Part shown: one piece after another, positions 18,131 through 26,021 of the stretch
Layout of the letters: each line of letters begins with the position of its first letter
How positions within the stretch are numbered: position 1 is the stretch's first letter
NCBI GenBank assembly: GCA_036389315.1
Contig: DASVQF010000001.1
Location: 1-64,000, forward strand
DNA length: 64,000 nt
Reading direction: 5' to 3'
DNA from: DASQYE01 sp036389315
Lineage (GTDB): Bacteria; Acidobacteriota; Blastocatellia; Pyrinomonadales; Pyrinomonadaceae
Made by a program: the position numbers and the translations under genes
The notes under the pieces: model-generated
What the model was told of the DNA's origin: nothing
The model's database searches: none
The model's input: the letters and a program-made list of their open reading frames with translations, nothing else

Positions 18131-19701
18131 GTCAAAAGCTTTTCATCAAGCGACGCAACTGGCGCTCTCCGCATCTCCGTCAGACGCCCTCTCCTCTTCT
18201 CTACCGCGACCTCTTCCCCCGCAGCAGCGCCCGGCCCCGCTTCATACATGCGACGCAGGCAGACGGCGTAGGCGACCAGATAATAGATGTACCAGGTAAA
18301 GGCGACCGTGTAGAAGGTGCTCGCCACCATGTATCCGACCAGACTCGCCTGCAACCCGACCGACAAATAGTAGAAGCGCGAGGCTCTCCGCTGCGTATAC
18401 GTCTCGCACTCGATTCGCGCGAGCCGCCGGAGCGGATGAATCATGAACATGATGTAGACGACGAGCGCCGGAAGCCCGAGGTCGGCCGCGACCTGTAAAT
18501 AGGCGTTGTGCGTTCCCAAGTTCCCCACGCCGTAGGCGTAGAAGCCGCCCATCCCGACGCCGAAGAGCGGATGTCGCAGGGCTACCAGAATGGCCCGCCA
18601 GACTATGGCCTGGCGCACGCTGGCGGAGCCGACCGGGTCTAGGCTGTGATCGTAGATGGAGATAATGCGTGTCGCGAAGTTGCCCGGGGCAAGCACCATG
18701 AAGGCCACGAAGGCGACAAACAGTAGGGCGAAGACGAGGAGTTTGTTGCGACGGCTCAGTTTCCAGGCCATGACGGCTGTCAGCGCCAAAAGTCCGAGAA
18801 AGCAGCCGCGCGAAAAAGAGAAGATGGTTCCCGCAAGCATCAGCAGTGTGACCGCGCCGAGCCCCAGCTTGATGAGCAGATTGCGCGAGCCGAGCATCAG
18901 GGCGACGGCAATCGGAATCATCGTGATCAGGTGAAGCGCCATGTCATCGGGGTTGCCGAACAGGCCGTAGAGGCCGATCTTTCCCATCACGCGATAGCCT
19001 TCGACCGTGAAATTCCCCGTACGATAATCCTGAATGGCCGTGACGCTCGAAATACAACCGGCCAGGATGGAGAGAAACAGCATCCCCTTCAGCCGCCGCT
19101 CCGTCCGTAGCACGTTCACCATGACGATGAACATGATGACCATCTTAATGTAGATGTCTATGAAATAGTTCCAGCTTCCCAGAGGGTCGGCCGAAAACGG
19201 CATCGAGAGCAGAGAGGCCAGACACAGCAGCAATATCAGCTTGACCTCTTTCGTCCAGACCGTCGGCGTGCCTTCGAGCATGATCTGAGACGGGACGAAG
19301 ACGGCCAGCGTGAAGATGGCGAACCAGAATGAGAGGTTGATGAGCCCGGCCAGTGACGGGTGAAATTCGTAAGGACGGAAAAAGACCGCGACCGTGTAGA
19401 GAAACAGTCCCGTGTAGCCCAACAGGTGGCCGCGCTTGAGCGTCGCCGTAGCAGCTTTGAGCTTTGCGCCCGGCCCCGCCTCCTGTTCCGTCTCAGGCTT
19501 TGGGCCCACTTGGGCGGCGCGCTCAGCGCCCTCTTCCCGGGCCGTCTCTTCGCTCTGCGCCTGCTCGGACTGCTGAGTTCTAAAGTGCGCCCACTCGTCC
19601 GTCTCTTCTTCTTTGGTAACGGCTTCGCCCTCCCATGCGCGCGCTCCGCGTCGCGAGCGCGTGACGGGTTCGTAATCGCTGAAATGACTCTTGTGTCCCA
19701 T
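18127..19701 (-). CDS. O-antigen ligase/polymerase family protein (Wzy/WaaL-like), copy 1
   Basis: A 524-residue polytopic protein with a 90-residue soluble, Glu/Gln-rich N-terminal tail, then about ten membrane helices starting near GYTGLFLYTVAVFF. The periplasmic Wzy_C/WaaL loop is recognisable: LRHPLFGVGMGGFYAYG then GTHNAYLQVAADLGLPAL, including the conserved His. It either polymerises flipped repeat units or ligates chains to an acceptor; sequence alone cannot tell. It is the first gene of the leftward operon, 268 bases from the regulator gene. Confidence 0.85.
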   Translation of the reverse strand: MGHKSHFSDYEPVTRSRRGARAWEGEAVTKEEETDEWAHFRTQQSEQAQSEETAREEGAERAAQVGPKPETEQEAGPGAKLKAATATLKRGHLLGYTGLFLYTVAVFFRPYEFHPSLAGLINLSFWFAIFTLAVFVPSQIMLEGTPTVWTKEVKLILLLCLASLLSMPFSADPLGSWNYFIDIYIKMVIMFIVMVNVLRTERRLKGMLFLSILAGCISSVTAIQDYRTGNFTVEGYRVMGKIGLYGLFGNPDDMALHLITMIPIAVALMLGSRNLLIKLGLGAVTLLMLAGTIFSFSRGCFLGLLALTAVMAWKLSRRNKLLVFALLFVAFVAFMVLAPGNFATRIISIYDHSLDPVGSASVRQAIVWRAILVALRHPLFGVGMGGFYAYGVGNLGTHNAYLQVAADLGLPALVVYIMFMIHPLRRLARIECETYTQRRASRFYYLSVGLQASLVGYMVASTFYTVAFTWYIYYLVAYAVCLRRMYEAGPGAAAGEEVAVEKRRGRLTEMRRAPVASLDEKLLT

Positions 19702-19783
19702 TTCTCTCGCTCGGCATGAGTCGTCTCAGGCAATGGGCTGAGCAGCGGACGGCTTCTGCAAAGGAACGAAGAACGGCTTTGCC

Positions 19784-19812
19784 TATATATTCATCGAAAT
19801 AGGAATAAAGAA
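19784..19812 (-). promoter_or_regulatory. Candidate promoter for the leftward polysaccharide operon
   Basis: In an AT-rich patch upstream of the gene starting at 19701 the minus strand reads TATATA at 19784-19789 with TTCTTT 17 bases upstream (19807-19812). The -10 match is fair and the -35 match poor, so this is only a candidate. The remaining bases of 19702-19969 show no gene. Confidence 0.3.
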
Positions 19813-19969
19813 CGACTTTATGCAGCATAATGGCAACTCTATGCGCCCTCTCCTGAATAAAGAGGCAAAGCGGCGCAAGGCGGCCATACGTTGGAGGCAC
19901 AGCATTAATCGGGCCGACCTTCGCGAGTGTAACGCCCGAACTCTCTTCCAGGCAATTGAAGGGTTCGCC

Positions 19970-21124
19970 CTAGACCGTTACGCTCTCTTCGTCGCCGACC
20001 AGCACCAGCGCGCGCACACGCTCCCTCAAGGCCATCTCGAAGCGGCGCGCCTCCTCTATCTCGTTGAAAGACAGCGAGCGCAGCTCTTGCTCTATGCGAC
20101 GGCGATAGTCCGAGACTAAGGAGTCTGAGACGCCCAGGGCGGCGGCCACTTCCAGTTGCGTAGAGTGGTCAGGGCTCAGGTAGCAGTGCCAGAGCACGCC
20201 CAGCATACGATTGTACTGCTTCAGCTTTCCGCGCACGCTCCCGTGCAGGTTTCTCAAGAATTGGTCAACAAAACCGGCGGCTTCGCGCTCTGACTCGCGG
20301 CGCAAGAGGCCCTCTTCCGGATTCTCGCAACCGTCAACGGGCTCGAACTGCTGTCCGCCATCGTCGTTGTCGTCGCCGCCGAGCGGAACCAGGTAGATGT
20401 CCATCACCGGCAGGCGCGACATCACAAGGCCTCTAAGCGTCCTCACGTCCACGGGCGCGTCGGCCGCTTCCAGAACCGAGATAATCAAATCTTCCAGGTC
20501 AAGATTGCTGATGACGACCTGCGAGTCTCCCGTGCAGCCGACCATGCGCGTGTCGCGCTGGCGCACAGGGATCAAGTGTATGCGTTGCTCAAGGTCGTGA
20601 TGCTCGCGGCGCGGCTTGCCCTGCGGCCACTCGCTCAGACCGTAGATGCGGTCGGCGAGGCGGCGATGCGGCTCGTCGTCAATACCGGAAGTGTCGAAAC
20701 GGCGGAAATTGGCGCTCGATTGGATGAGCGTGGAGATGCGGCGCGCGAGGCGATAGGATTCCGGGTGACGCTTGCGAAGCTCTGCCGTCAGCAGGTTCGT
20801 CAGCTCTATCTGCCCGATCTCGCATTCGATCTCGGAGTCGGTCATCTCCGTCTCCAGATAGTGCTGGAAGCGGGCCTTGCTGAGAAGCTGCACGAACAGT
20901 TCTTGCGTCAGGTCTGTGTAGGTGTTCTGCGAGCCCTCTTCGACGAGCAGACCGGCGTTGCGCGAGGCGCGTACTAAGGGGTGGTGGCAGACTATGCGGT
21001 GCAGCTCAGTCCACAGCCGATTGACATCCGACGAACGCAGACTCTCCGTCCACTGGCCAGCGCGCGACTGGCGGTCAAACTGCGGGCGCTTCGGCGCGTT
21101 CGCCTGTTCCTTGGTGACGCTCAT
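19970..21124 (-). CDS. Sigma-70-like regulator with C-terminal helix-turn-helix
   Basis: A 384-residue soluble protein. Near the C-terminus LEVAAALGVSDSLVSDYRRR is a good helix-turn-helix of the sigma region 4 or LuxR type, preceded by a helical stretch (MLGVLWHCYLSPDHST). The N-terminal part (LWTELHRIVCHHPLVRA, TDLTQELFVQLLSKARF) resembles sigma region 2 helices, but match to a known family is weak. A low-complexity acidic linker (GGDDNDDGGQQ) lies in the middle. The start at 21124 follows a GAAAGG ribosome site; longer readings lack one. It lies upstream of the first polysaccharide operon in the same direction, so it is a plausible regulator of it. Could also be a divergent replication/terminase-like protein, thought less likely. 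Confidence 0.55.
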   Translation of the reverse strand: MSVTKEQANAPKRPQFDRQSRAGQWTESLRSSDVNRLWTELHRIVCHHPLVRASRNAGLLVEEGSQNTYTDLTQELFVQLLSKARFQHYLETEMTDSEIECEIGQIELTNLLTAELRKRHPESYRLARRISTLIQSSANFRRFDTSGIDDEPHRRLADRIYGLSEWPQGKPRREHHDLEQRIHLIPVRQRDTRMVGCTGDSQVVISNLDLEDLIISVLEAADAPVDVRTLRGLVMSRLPVMDIYLVPLGGDDNDDGGQQFEPVDGCENPEEGLLRRESEREAAGFVDQFLRNLHGSVRGKLKQYNRMLGVLWHCYLSPDHSTQLEVAAALGVSDSLVSDYRRRIEQELRSLSFNEIEEARRFEMALRERVRALVLVGDEESVTV

Positions 21125-21493
21125 CGAGGAGCCTTTCGGGGGATTTTCACGAGTGGGTTTCACAGCTTTGGTATCTGGAAAATCTAGCTTTTCTATATCG
21201 CCTCGGGGCCGATTCCGTAACGCTTCAGCGAGGGGGCGAGAAAGAACGTCACGGGCCAGGCTTCTTAAGAGCAATATGTCCTGAGTCTAAGGTTAGAGAG
21301 TGGGCGGGTCGGAGCGGTCATTCGCAGGAGAGACGGGTATGATGCTTCGGTAGCAATTGTTCGATTCACTTCTCACTAGAGAGATCACCTCTGCTACCCG
21401 CAGGCCCTTCTTGCCTTGTGCCTTGCTTGGATTGGACGCGCCAGATGAACGCAAAAGGGGAATGGCGCGATCTTCCGAGAAGGGGCATGTTGC

Positions 21494-21516
21494 AAGGGGC
21501 GCTTCGGAGGCCCCTT
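21494..21516. promoter_or_regulatory. Stable hairpin with UUCG-type tetraloop
   Basis: AAGGGGC at 21494-21500 pairs perfectly with GCCCCTT at 21510-21516. The nine-base loop GCTTCGGAG can itself form C-UUCG-G after one G-A mismatch, giving an unusually stable structure. No U-run follows on either strand, so it is more like a leader structure or a rho-dependent stop than a classical intrinsic terminator. Confidence 0.5.
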
Positions 21517-21525
21517 AACTGACAG

Positions 21526-21568
21526 AAAAGATGTTATCAGCAAACCCGTAAAAAGAGCAACATCTTTT
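21526..21568. promoter_or_regulatory. Perfect 10-bp inverted repeat (operator or terminator)
   Basis: AAAAGATGTT at 21526-21535 and AACATCTTTT at 21559-21568 are exact reverse complements separated by 23 bases. The AT-rich arms and their location between divergent genes suit a dimeric regulator site; the T-run in the right arm also fits a weak terminator on the plus strand. Confidence 0.45.
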
Positions 21569-21828
21569 TACACGAAAGACGAAATTTAGCTGCGGGCCCG
21601 TAAAAATGGGGCCTTCGTTGAAATTAAACTTATGGAAATAAGGAGGGATTAAAGCTTTATCTCGGTTGATTAGGCGAATGCGCCCGTTCAGGTTCCGGCT
21701 GTTTGGCTCGCGGTCTCTCTTGCCCCTTTCGACCTCGCGACCTGTTTGTTGTGGTGGCGCTCGTCAAGCGACTGAGCCGTTCTTGTTTTGGGCCCGTAGG
21801 TCTCTGGCGGACAACGAGGGGAAAACCC

Positions 21829-22149
21829 ATGAGTTCTTCATTTGTGAGCTTATTCTGTAAACAAACAAGCTGCCCTTCCTCGGAATCTTTGCTCTGTTAC
21901 GGTACGCAGCAGCTATCGGCCGAGCAGCGCACCTGGATTGCTTCGCACCTCTCTGCCTGCGACTTCTGCGGAGCGGAACTTCAACTGCTGAGTGCTCATC
22001 GCCCCACAGAGGAGCAGTGTCCGGTGGCCGAGATGCCCGCCAACCTGCGCCACCTGGCCGAAGCCATCCTCGGCCGGAGCCTCAATCGGGTGGAGGTTTT
22101 CACAGAAGTAGCTTACGAGAAAGCGCCGCTGACGCTCACGGACGCCTGA
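21829..22149 (+). CDS. Small zf-HC2/anti-sigma-like zinc-finger protein
   Basis: A 106-residue soluble protein starting at ATG 21829 behind a GAGGGG ribosome site. The core LSAEQRTWIASHLSACDFCG contains the H-x3-C-x2-C zinc ligands of the zf-HC2 anti-sigma domain, with an upstream Cys in SLLCYG as possible fourth ligand. There is no membrane helix, unlike many anti-sigma factors. It is divergent from the sigma-like gene at 19970-21124, which suggests, but does not prove, a regulator pair. An overlapping upstream frame starting at 21703 is not preferred because it lacks a ribosome site. Confidence 0.7.
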   Translation: MSSSFVSLFCKQTSCPSSESLLCYGTQQLSAEQRTWIASHLSACDFCGAELQLLSAHRPTEEQCPVAEMPANLRHLAEAILGRSLNRVEVFTEVAYEKAPLTLTDA

Positions 22150-22170
22150 GGCGGGCCGGGAAGGCTCGCC
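22150..22170. terminator. GC-rich hairpin between convergent genes
   Basis: GGCGGGCC (22150-22157) pairs with GGCTCGCC (22163-22170) through one G-U wobble around a GGGAA loop, directly after the stop of the zinc-finger gene. No U-tract follows on the plus strand, so termination strength is uncertain. It could serve both convergent genes. Confidence 0.45.
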
Positions 22171-22219
22171 CGTCAAAAATCTCAAAATTCTGCCCCACAG
22201 GCTTCAAGGCCCCAGACGC

Positions 22220-22900
22220 TCATTGCCCTTTCCCGTTGAGCGCCGCTTTAATTGCGTCTCGAATCCCCTCAGAAGACATTGCCTCGGCGGGTATCTCTCG
22301 CCCGTTGAGAAAGAGCGTCGGCGTGCCCGAGACCTGCACAGACAGGGCGCGCTCCTTGTCCGAGGCGACGCGCTTTGCCGTCTCCTGTCCCTCCATATCA
22401 CGCTTGAACCGCTCCACGTCCAGGCCGAGCGTCTGCGCGTAGCCGTTGAAAAGCGAGCGCGCCTCCCTTGCCTCAGCCCATTCGCGCTGCCGCTCAAAGA
22501 GCAGGTCGTGCATCTCCCAGAAATGACCCTGGGCGGCGGCTGCTTCCGAGGCCCGCGCGGCCTCTTCGGCGTGCTCGTGCATTTCGAGCGGGAAATGGCG
22601 AAAGACCAGGCGCAGGCGTGGGCCATATTCGGACTCTATGCGCTTCAGCTCCGGGTACAGCTTGCCGCACGGAGGGCACTGGAAGTCCGCGAACTCCTCA
22701 ATCGTCACGGCCGCGCCCTCAGCGCCTCTCATGTGTGGAGGCTGAGCGCCGGGCGAAGCCCTGGACAAATCCCTGATGGGCTCCGGAGAGGGCTGCTGAG
22801 GGTTTGTGCGAAAGAGGTCTGTGCGAAAGAGCAGCAGCCCCGTCAGGGTTCCGACCAGAGCGCCGGAGAGGATCATGATTAAGGTCAGGTGACGTTTCAT
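22220..22900 (-). CDS. DsbA-like thiol-disulfide oxidoreductase, membrane-anchored
   Basis: A 226-residue protein with an N-terminal membrane anchor (LIMILSGALVGTLTGLLLF) and a periplasmic thioredoxin-fold domain. The active site is FADFQCPPCGKLYPELKR (a CPPC motif), and the cis-proline loop is VSGTPTLFLNGREIP. The inserted helical domain between them (FPLEMHEHAEEAARASEAAA and onward) matches DsbA/DsbG-like Thioredoxin_4 proteins. It should oxidise or isomerise disulfides in exported proteins. The ATG at 22900 follows the stop of the acyl-CoA ligase by 5 bases, so longer readings into that gene are rejected. Confidence 0.88.
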   Translation of the reverse strand: MKRHLTLIMILSGALVGTLTGLLLFRTDLFRTNPQQPSPEPIRDLSRASPGAQPPHMRGAEGAAVTIEEFADFQCPPCGKLYPELKRIESEYGPRLRLVFRHFPLEMHEHAEEAARASEAAAAQGHFWEMHDLLFERQREWAEAREARSLFNGYAQTLGLDVERFKRDMEGQETAKRVASDKERALSVQVSGTPTLFLNGREIPAEAMSSEGIRDAIKAALNGKGQ

Positions 22901-22905
22901 CTCGT

Positions 22906-24723
22906 TCAGTCTGTGCCGCCGTAAAGCTCTGCGATCAGGTCGGCATACTTCTCGTCTATGACGCGCCGTTTTACTTTCAGGGTCGGGGTCATCTCTCCGC
23001 CGTCTATGGAGAACTCTTCGGGCAGGAGCGCCACGCGCCGCACACGCTCGTAATCGTTCAGCTCGGCCGTCAGCGCGGCCACGTCTCGCTGCACAACCTT
23101 GACAGCCGTTGCGTCGCGGCTCAGCTCTCGGCGGCGCTCGGCGTTCGGCGCGGCTCCACCGTCTATGGCGCTTACGAGCGCGTCCCACTCGGGCACGACG
23201 AGGGCGACAGGCTGCTTGCGACCGGCCCCGATGACGACGACCTGGTTGACGTACTCGCTCTGCTTAATGAGGCTCTCAAGCAGTTGCGGCGCGACGTACT
23301 TGCCGTTCGAGAGCTTGAAGAGGTCTTTCTTACGATCTGTGATGTAGAGGTGGCCGCGCTCGTCCATGCGGCCCACGTCTCCGGTCGCGAACCACCCGTC
23401 GCGCAAGACCTCGCGCGTCGCCTCCGGGTGGTTATAGTAGCCGAGCATCACATTGGGCCCACGCACCTCGATCTCTCCATCTTCCGCAATGCGTACGTCA
23501 ATCCCAGGGAACGGCAGGCCCACAGAGCCGACGCGATTATCCTCCGGGCGATTGGCCGAGACCACACAGGTCTCGGTCATCCCGAAGCCTTGAAGTATCG
23601 GGATGTCTGCGGCGAGGAAAGCGTAGGAGAGAGTGGGCGACAGCGCCGCGCCGCCCGAAACGAAATAACGGAGGCGTCCGCCGACGCCTGCGCGCCATTT
23701 GGAGAAGACCAGACGGCTGGCAATCCCCTGCTCGATCTCCAGGAGCGGCGGCACACGCTCGCCCTTATCCTTCAACTCAGAGTAGCGCACGCCCACTTGC
23801 AGAGCGCGCGCAAAGAGCTTGGTTCGCCACCCTCCGGCCGTCATCCCCTTCTTGACTATGCGGTGATAGACCTTCTCGAACAGTCGCGGCACGGCCGTCA
23901 TGATCGTCGGCCGTACTTCGCGCAGGTGCTCTCCGACCTGATCGAAAGAGGCCGCGTAGTAGACGGAGACGCCGTTCCAGCAGAAGACATAGAAGACCGT
24001 GCGCTCGAAGATGTGCGAGAGCGGAAGGACTGAGAGTGAAGTGTCTGTTTCGGAGATGGGAAGTGAGTTGGTGATGGAAAGGACGTTCGAGACGAAGTTA
24101 TGGTGCGTGAGGACTACGCCTTTCGGCTCGCCCGTCGTCCCCGAAGTGTAGATGATCGTCGCCGGGTCTTCGGAGCGCACCCGTTCGACGGCGCTGTCGT
24201 AGATTTCCGGCTCGCGCCGGTCGCGCTCGCGCCCCCTGCTCTCAAGAGTTTCCAGCGACATCGCATGCTGGACGCCTTCGACCGCTTCGGCGTCGAAGAA
24301 GATGATGCGTTCGAGTTGCTCGACGCTCTCTACGCCTGCGCGCGCGTGCTTGAAGACCTTGCGCCCCGAGACAAAGAGCATGCGTGCGCCCGAATCTTCA
24401 AGGATGTAGCGCACCTGCTCGACGGCCTGCGTGGTGTAGATCGGGACGTTGATCGCGCCGAGGCTGAGGATGGCCAGGTCTGTGATCGACCACTCGGGAC
24501 GATTCTCCGAGAGCAGGGCCACGCGGTCGCCCGCGCGGATGCCAAGCTCTGCGAGCCCGACGGCCAGGGCCCGGACGCGCTCGATGAAAGTCTCGGCGTC
24601 GATATGTATCCACTGGCCCGCGCGTTTATGGTTGAGCGCGTCCCGTTTTCCGTATTGACGAATAGCCGCGAGGCAGAGCTTAGGCAGCGTCGTCGGCTCT
24701 GTTCCGTTATTAGAAGTAGTCAT
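22906..24723 (-). CDS. fadD: Long-chain fatty acid-CoA ligase
   Basis: A 605-residue ANL-superfamily enzyme that activates fatty acids to acyl-CoA through an acyl-adenylate. Clear motifs are TIIYTSGTTGEPKGVVLTHH (ATP loop), GFGMTETC, GWFATGDVGRMDERGHLYIT with the Asp that binds ribose, and DRKKDLFKLSNGKYVAPQLL at the hinge. Lengths and motifs match FAA1/FACL15-type enzymes rather than short FadD. The ATG at 24723 (MTTSNNGTEP) is chosen over a longer in-frame option that has no conserved sequence. It overlaps no polysaccharide gene and probably belongs to general lipid metabolism or envelope lipid recycling. Confidence 0.88.
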   Translation of the reverse strand: MTTSNNGTEPTTLPKLCLAAIRQYGKRDALNHKRAGQWIHIDAETFIERVRALAVGLAELGIRAGDRVALLSENRPEWSITDLAILSLGAINVPIYTTQAVEQVRYILEDSGARMLFVSGRKVFKHARAGVESVEQLERIIFFDAEAVEGVQHAMSLETLESRGRERDRREPEIYDSAVERVRSEDPATIIYTSGTTGEPKGVVLTHHNFVSNVLSITNSLPISETDTSLSVLPLSHIFERTVFYVFCWNGVSVYYAASFDQVGEHLREVRPTIMTAVPRLFEKVYHRIVKKGMTAGGWRTKLFARALQVGVRYSELKDKGERVPPLLEIEQGIASRLVFSKWRAGVGGRLRYFVSGGAALSPTLSYAFLAADIPILQGFGMTETCVVSANRPEDNRVGSVGLPFPGIDVRIAEDGEIEVRGPNVMLGYYNHPEATREVLRDGWFATGDVGRMDERGHLYITDRKKDLFKLSNGKYVAPQLLESLIKQSEYVNQVVVIGAGRKQPVALVVPEWDALVSAIDGGAAPNAERRRELSRDATAVKVVQRDVAALTAELNDYERVRRVALLPEEFSIDGGEMTPTLKVKRRVIDEKYADLIAELYGGTD

Positions 24724-24770
24724 CCTTTGCGTATCGCCGCCGGGAAACCCATCCTCGGCCCTCTCATCGT

Positions 24771-25475
24771 TCAGTTGCCTTCGACCTCGTCGCCCTGATC
24801 GTTGACCGGCGACGGAGGCTGCGCGCCGAACGGCGTTATCCAAAGCTCGACAGCCAGCCTCTCATGCACCCCGCCGTCAATCGTCACCAGGCGGCCGGCT
24901 TCAATGCCGAGTTTCGTCACCAGATAATCTTTAGCACGCGTGGCGCGCGCCTTCGCTTCACCGGCTGGAGCGCCGCGCCTGCCATAGACAAGGATATAGC
25001 CCTGCGCGCCCGGCTCATTCTTTAACTGCTCGGCGAAGTAATCGAGCCGTTTCTTTTCGTCCACGAATGCAAGGTCGCCATACTTATCGAAACGGCGGCT
25101 GACGGCTGTCCAGCAACAATCCGTCACCGTCGAGCAGGACGCGCTGTTCTGGCAGGCTGCGTCCAAGCCTTTGACCCTGACGGTGGCCGTGATGATCTGG
25201 CAATCGGTCTCTTCCGTGACGGTGATTGAAGCAGTTCCCTGACCGCTCGTGATCGTCCCGCTGGAAAGCTCCCATTCATAGCTCAGGCTCAGTTTCGGGT
25301 CAACGCCGGTCACGTTTGCCGTCACCGTAAAGGGCTGGCCCGGCTTATAGCAACTGGTCGGGCAGTCAATGGTGATCGCCGGGCATTCTGTTTTAGGCGA
25401 CTGTGCGGGCTTGCTCGCGCCGAAGGCGAGGAGAGAGAAACAGAGCACCGCCAGACAGTTTAATCCACGCCGCAT
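24771..25475 (-). CDS. Exported Cys-rich PKD-like and OmpA-like protein
   Basis: A 234-residue protein with an N-terminal signal peptide (RRGLNCLAVLCFSLLAFGAS), an Ig/PKD-like domain (KPGQPFTVTANVTGVDPKL to SITVTEETDCQIITATVRV) and a C-terminal domain that reads like a degenerate OmpA family module (AKARATRAKDYLVTKLGIEA, GRLVTIDGG). Several cysteines (for example CPAITIDCPTSC and the CCW segment) suggest disulfides, which fits the DsbA-like gene two positions away. The ATG at 25475 has an AGGAGG ribosome site 6 bases upstream; an earlier GTG does not. Function unknown. Confidence 0.75.
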   Translation of the reverse strand: MRRGLNCLAVLCFSLLAFGASKPAQSPKTECPAITIDCPTSCYKPGQPFTVTANVTGVDPKLSLSYEWELSSGTITSGQGTASITVTEETDCQIITATVRVKGLDAACQNSASCSTVTDCCWTAVSRRFDKYGDLAFVDEKKRLDYFAEQLKNEPGAQGYILVYGRRGAPAGEAKARATRAKDYLVTKLGIEAGRLVTIDGGVHERLAVELWITPFGAQPPSPVNDQGDEVEGN

Positions 25476-25589
25476 GAATGCCTCCTGATTCACCGAAAGC
25501 CTGTCACGATTGATTTGGGAGAGCGCGCGTCAACGCCCGGACAAGATACACGAAAAGGGACGAGACTTCACGTCGCCTTCAGCCTGCCT

Positions 25590-26021
25590 TCACGATTCGG
25601 GCGCGAGCGCGCTGCCGGGTTTCAGCGCCAGCGTGCAGCGCGACACACAGACGAGCCGCTCGCGCTCGTCTCTGATCTCTATGGCCCACACGGTCATCTG
25701 TCGTCCCTTGTAGACGGGCACGGCTTCGGCTGTGACGCGCCCCCGTGTGACCGAGCGCAGGTGATTGGCATTGATCTCGACGCCGACCGGCGTGTAGCGG
25801 CTCAAGTCCGTGTTGAGAGCCGCGCCGATGGAGGCGGCCGTCTCTGCCAGGACGACCGAGACGCCGCCGTGCAGCAGGCCCGTGTATTGATGATGCCGCT
25901 CGTCAACCTGCATGGAGAGGCGCACGCGCTCAGGCTCGCAGGACTCGATCTCAATTCCGAGCGTCTTGAGCACGGTCTGCTCCGAGCGGTTGCGCATCAT
26001 GTCGAGTAGGCTCAAGCTCAT
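25590..26021 (-). CDS. PaaI-type hotdog-fold thioesterase
   Basis: A 143-residue hotdog-fold protein. HHQYTGLLHGGVSVVLAETA is the family signature, with the Asn/Asp-equivalent at the start of the long helix replaced by the HGG-x-x-x-x-L-A-E pattern of PaaI/YbgC-like acyl-CoA thioesterases. It hydrolyses acyl-CoA thioesters, probably aryl- or fatty-acyl. Its ATG overlaps the stop of the methyltransferase gene by four bases, and it lies between the polysaccharide operon and the acyl-CoA ligase. Confidence 0.88.
   Translation of the reverse strand: MSLSLLDMMRNRSEQTVLKTLGIEIESCEPERVRLSMQVDERHHQYTGLLHGGVSVVLAETAASIGAALNTDLSRYTPVGVEINANHLRSVTRGRVTAEAVPVYKGRQMTVWAIEIRDERERLVCVSRCTLALKPGSALAPES

Larger units (their letters stand above)
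21125..21828. other. 704-base divergent intergenic region with inverted repeats, no gene seen
   Basis: This stretch lies between the sigma-like gene (minus) and the small zinc-finger gene (plus). I see no convincing coding region. It becomes AT-richer after about 21520 and holds two strong inverted repeats, listed separately, and two copies of CCCGTAAAAA (beginning at 21545 and 21597). It probably carries both divergent promoters and their control sites. Confidence 0.6.
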
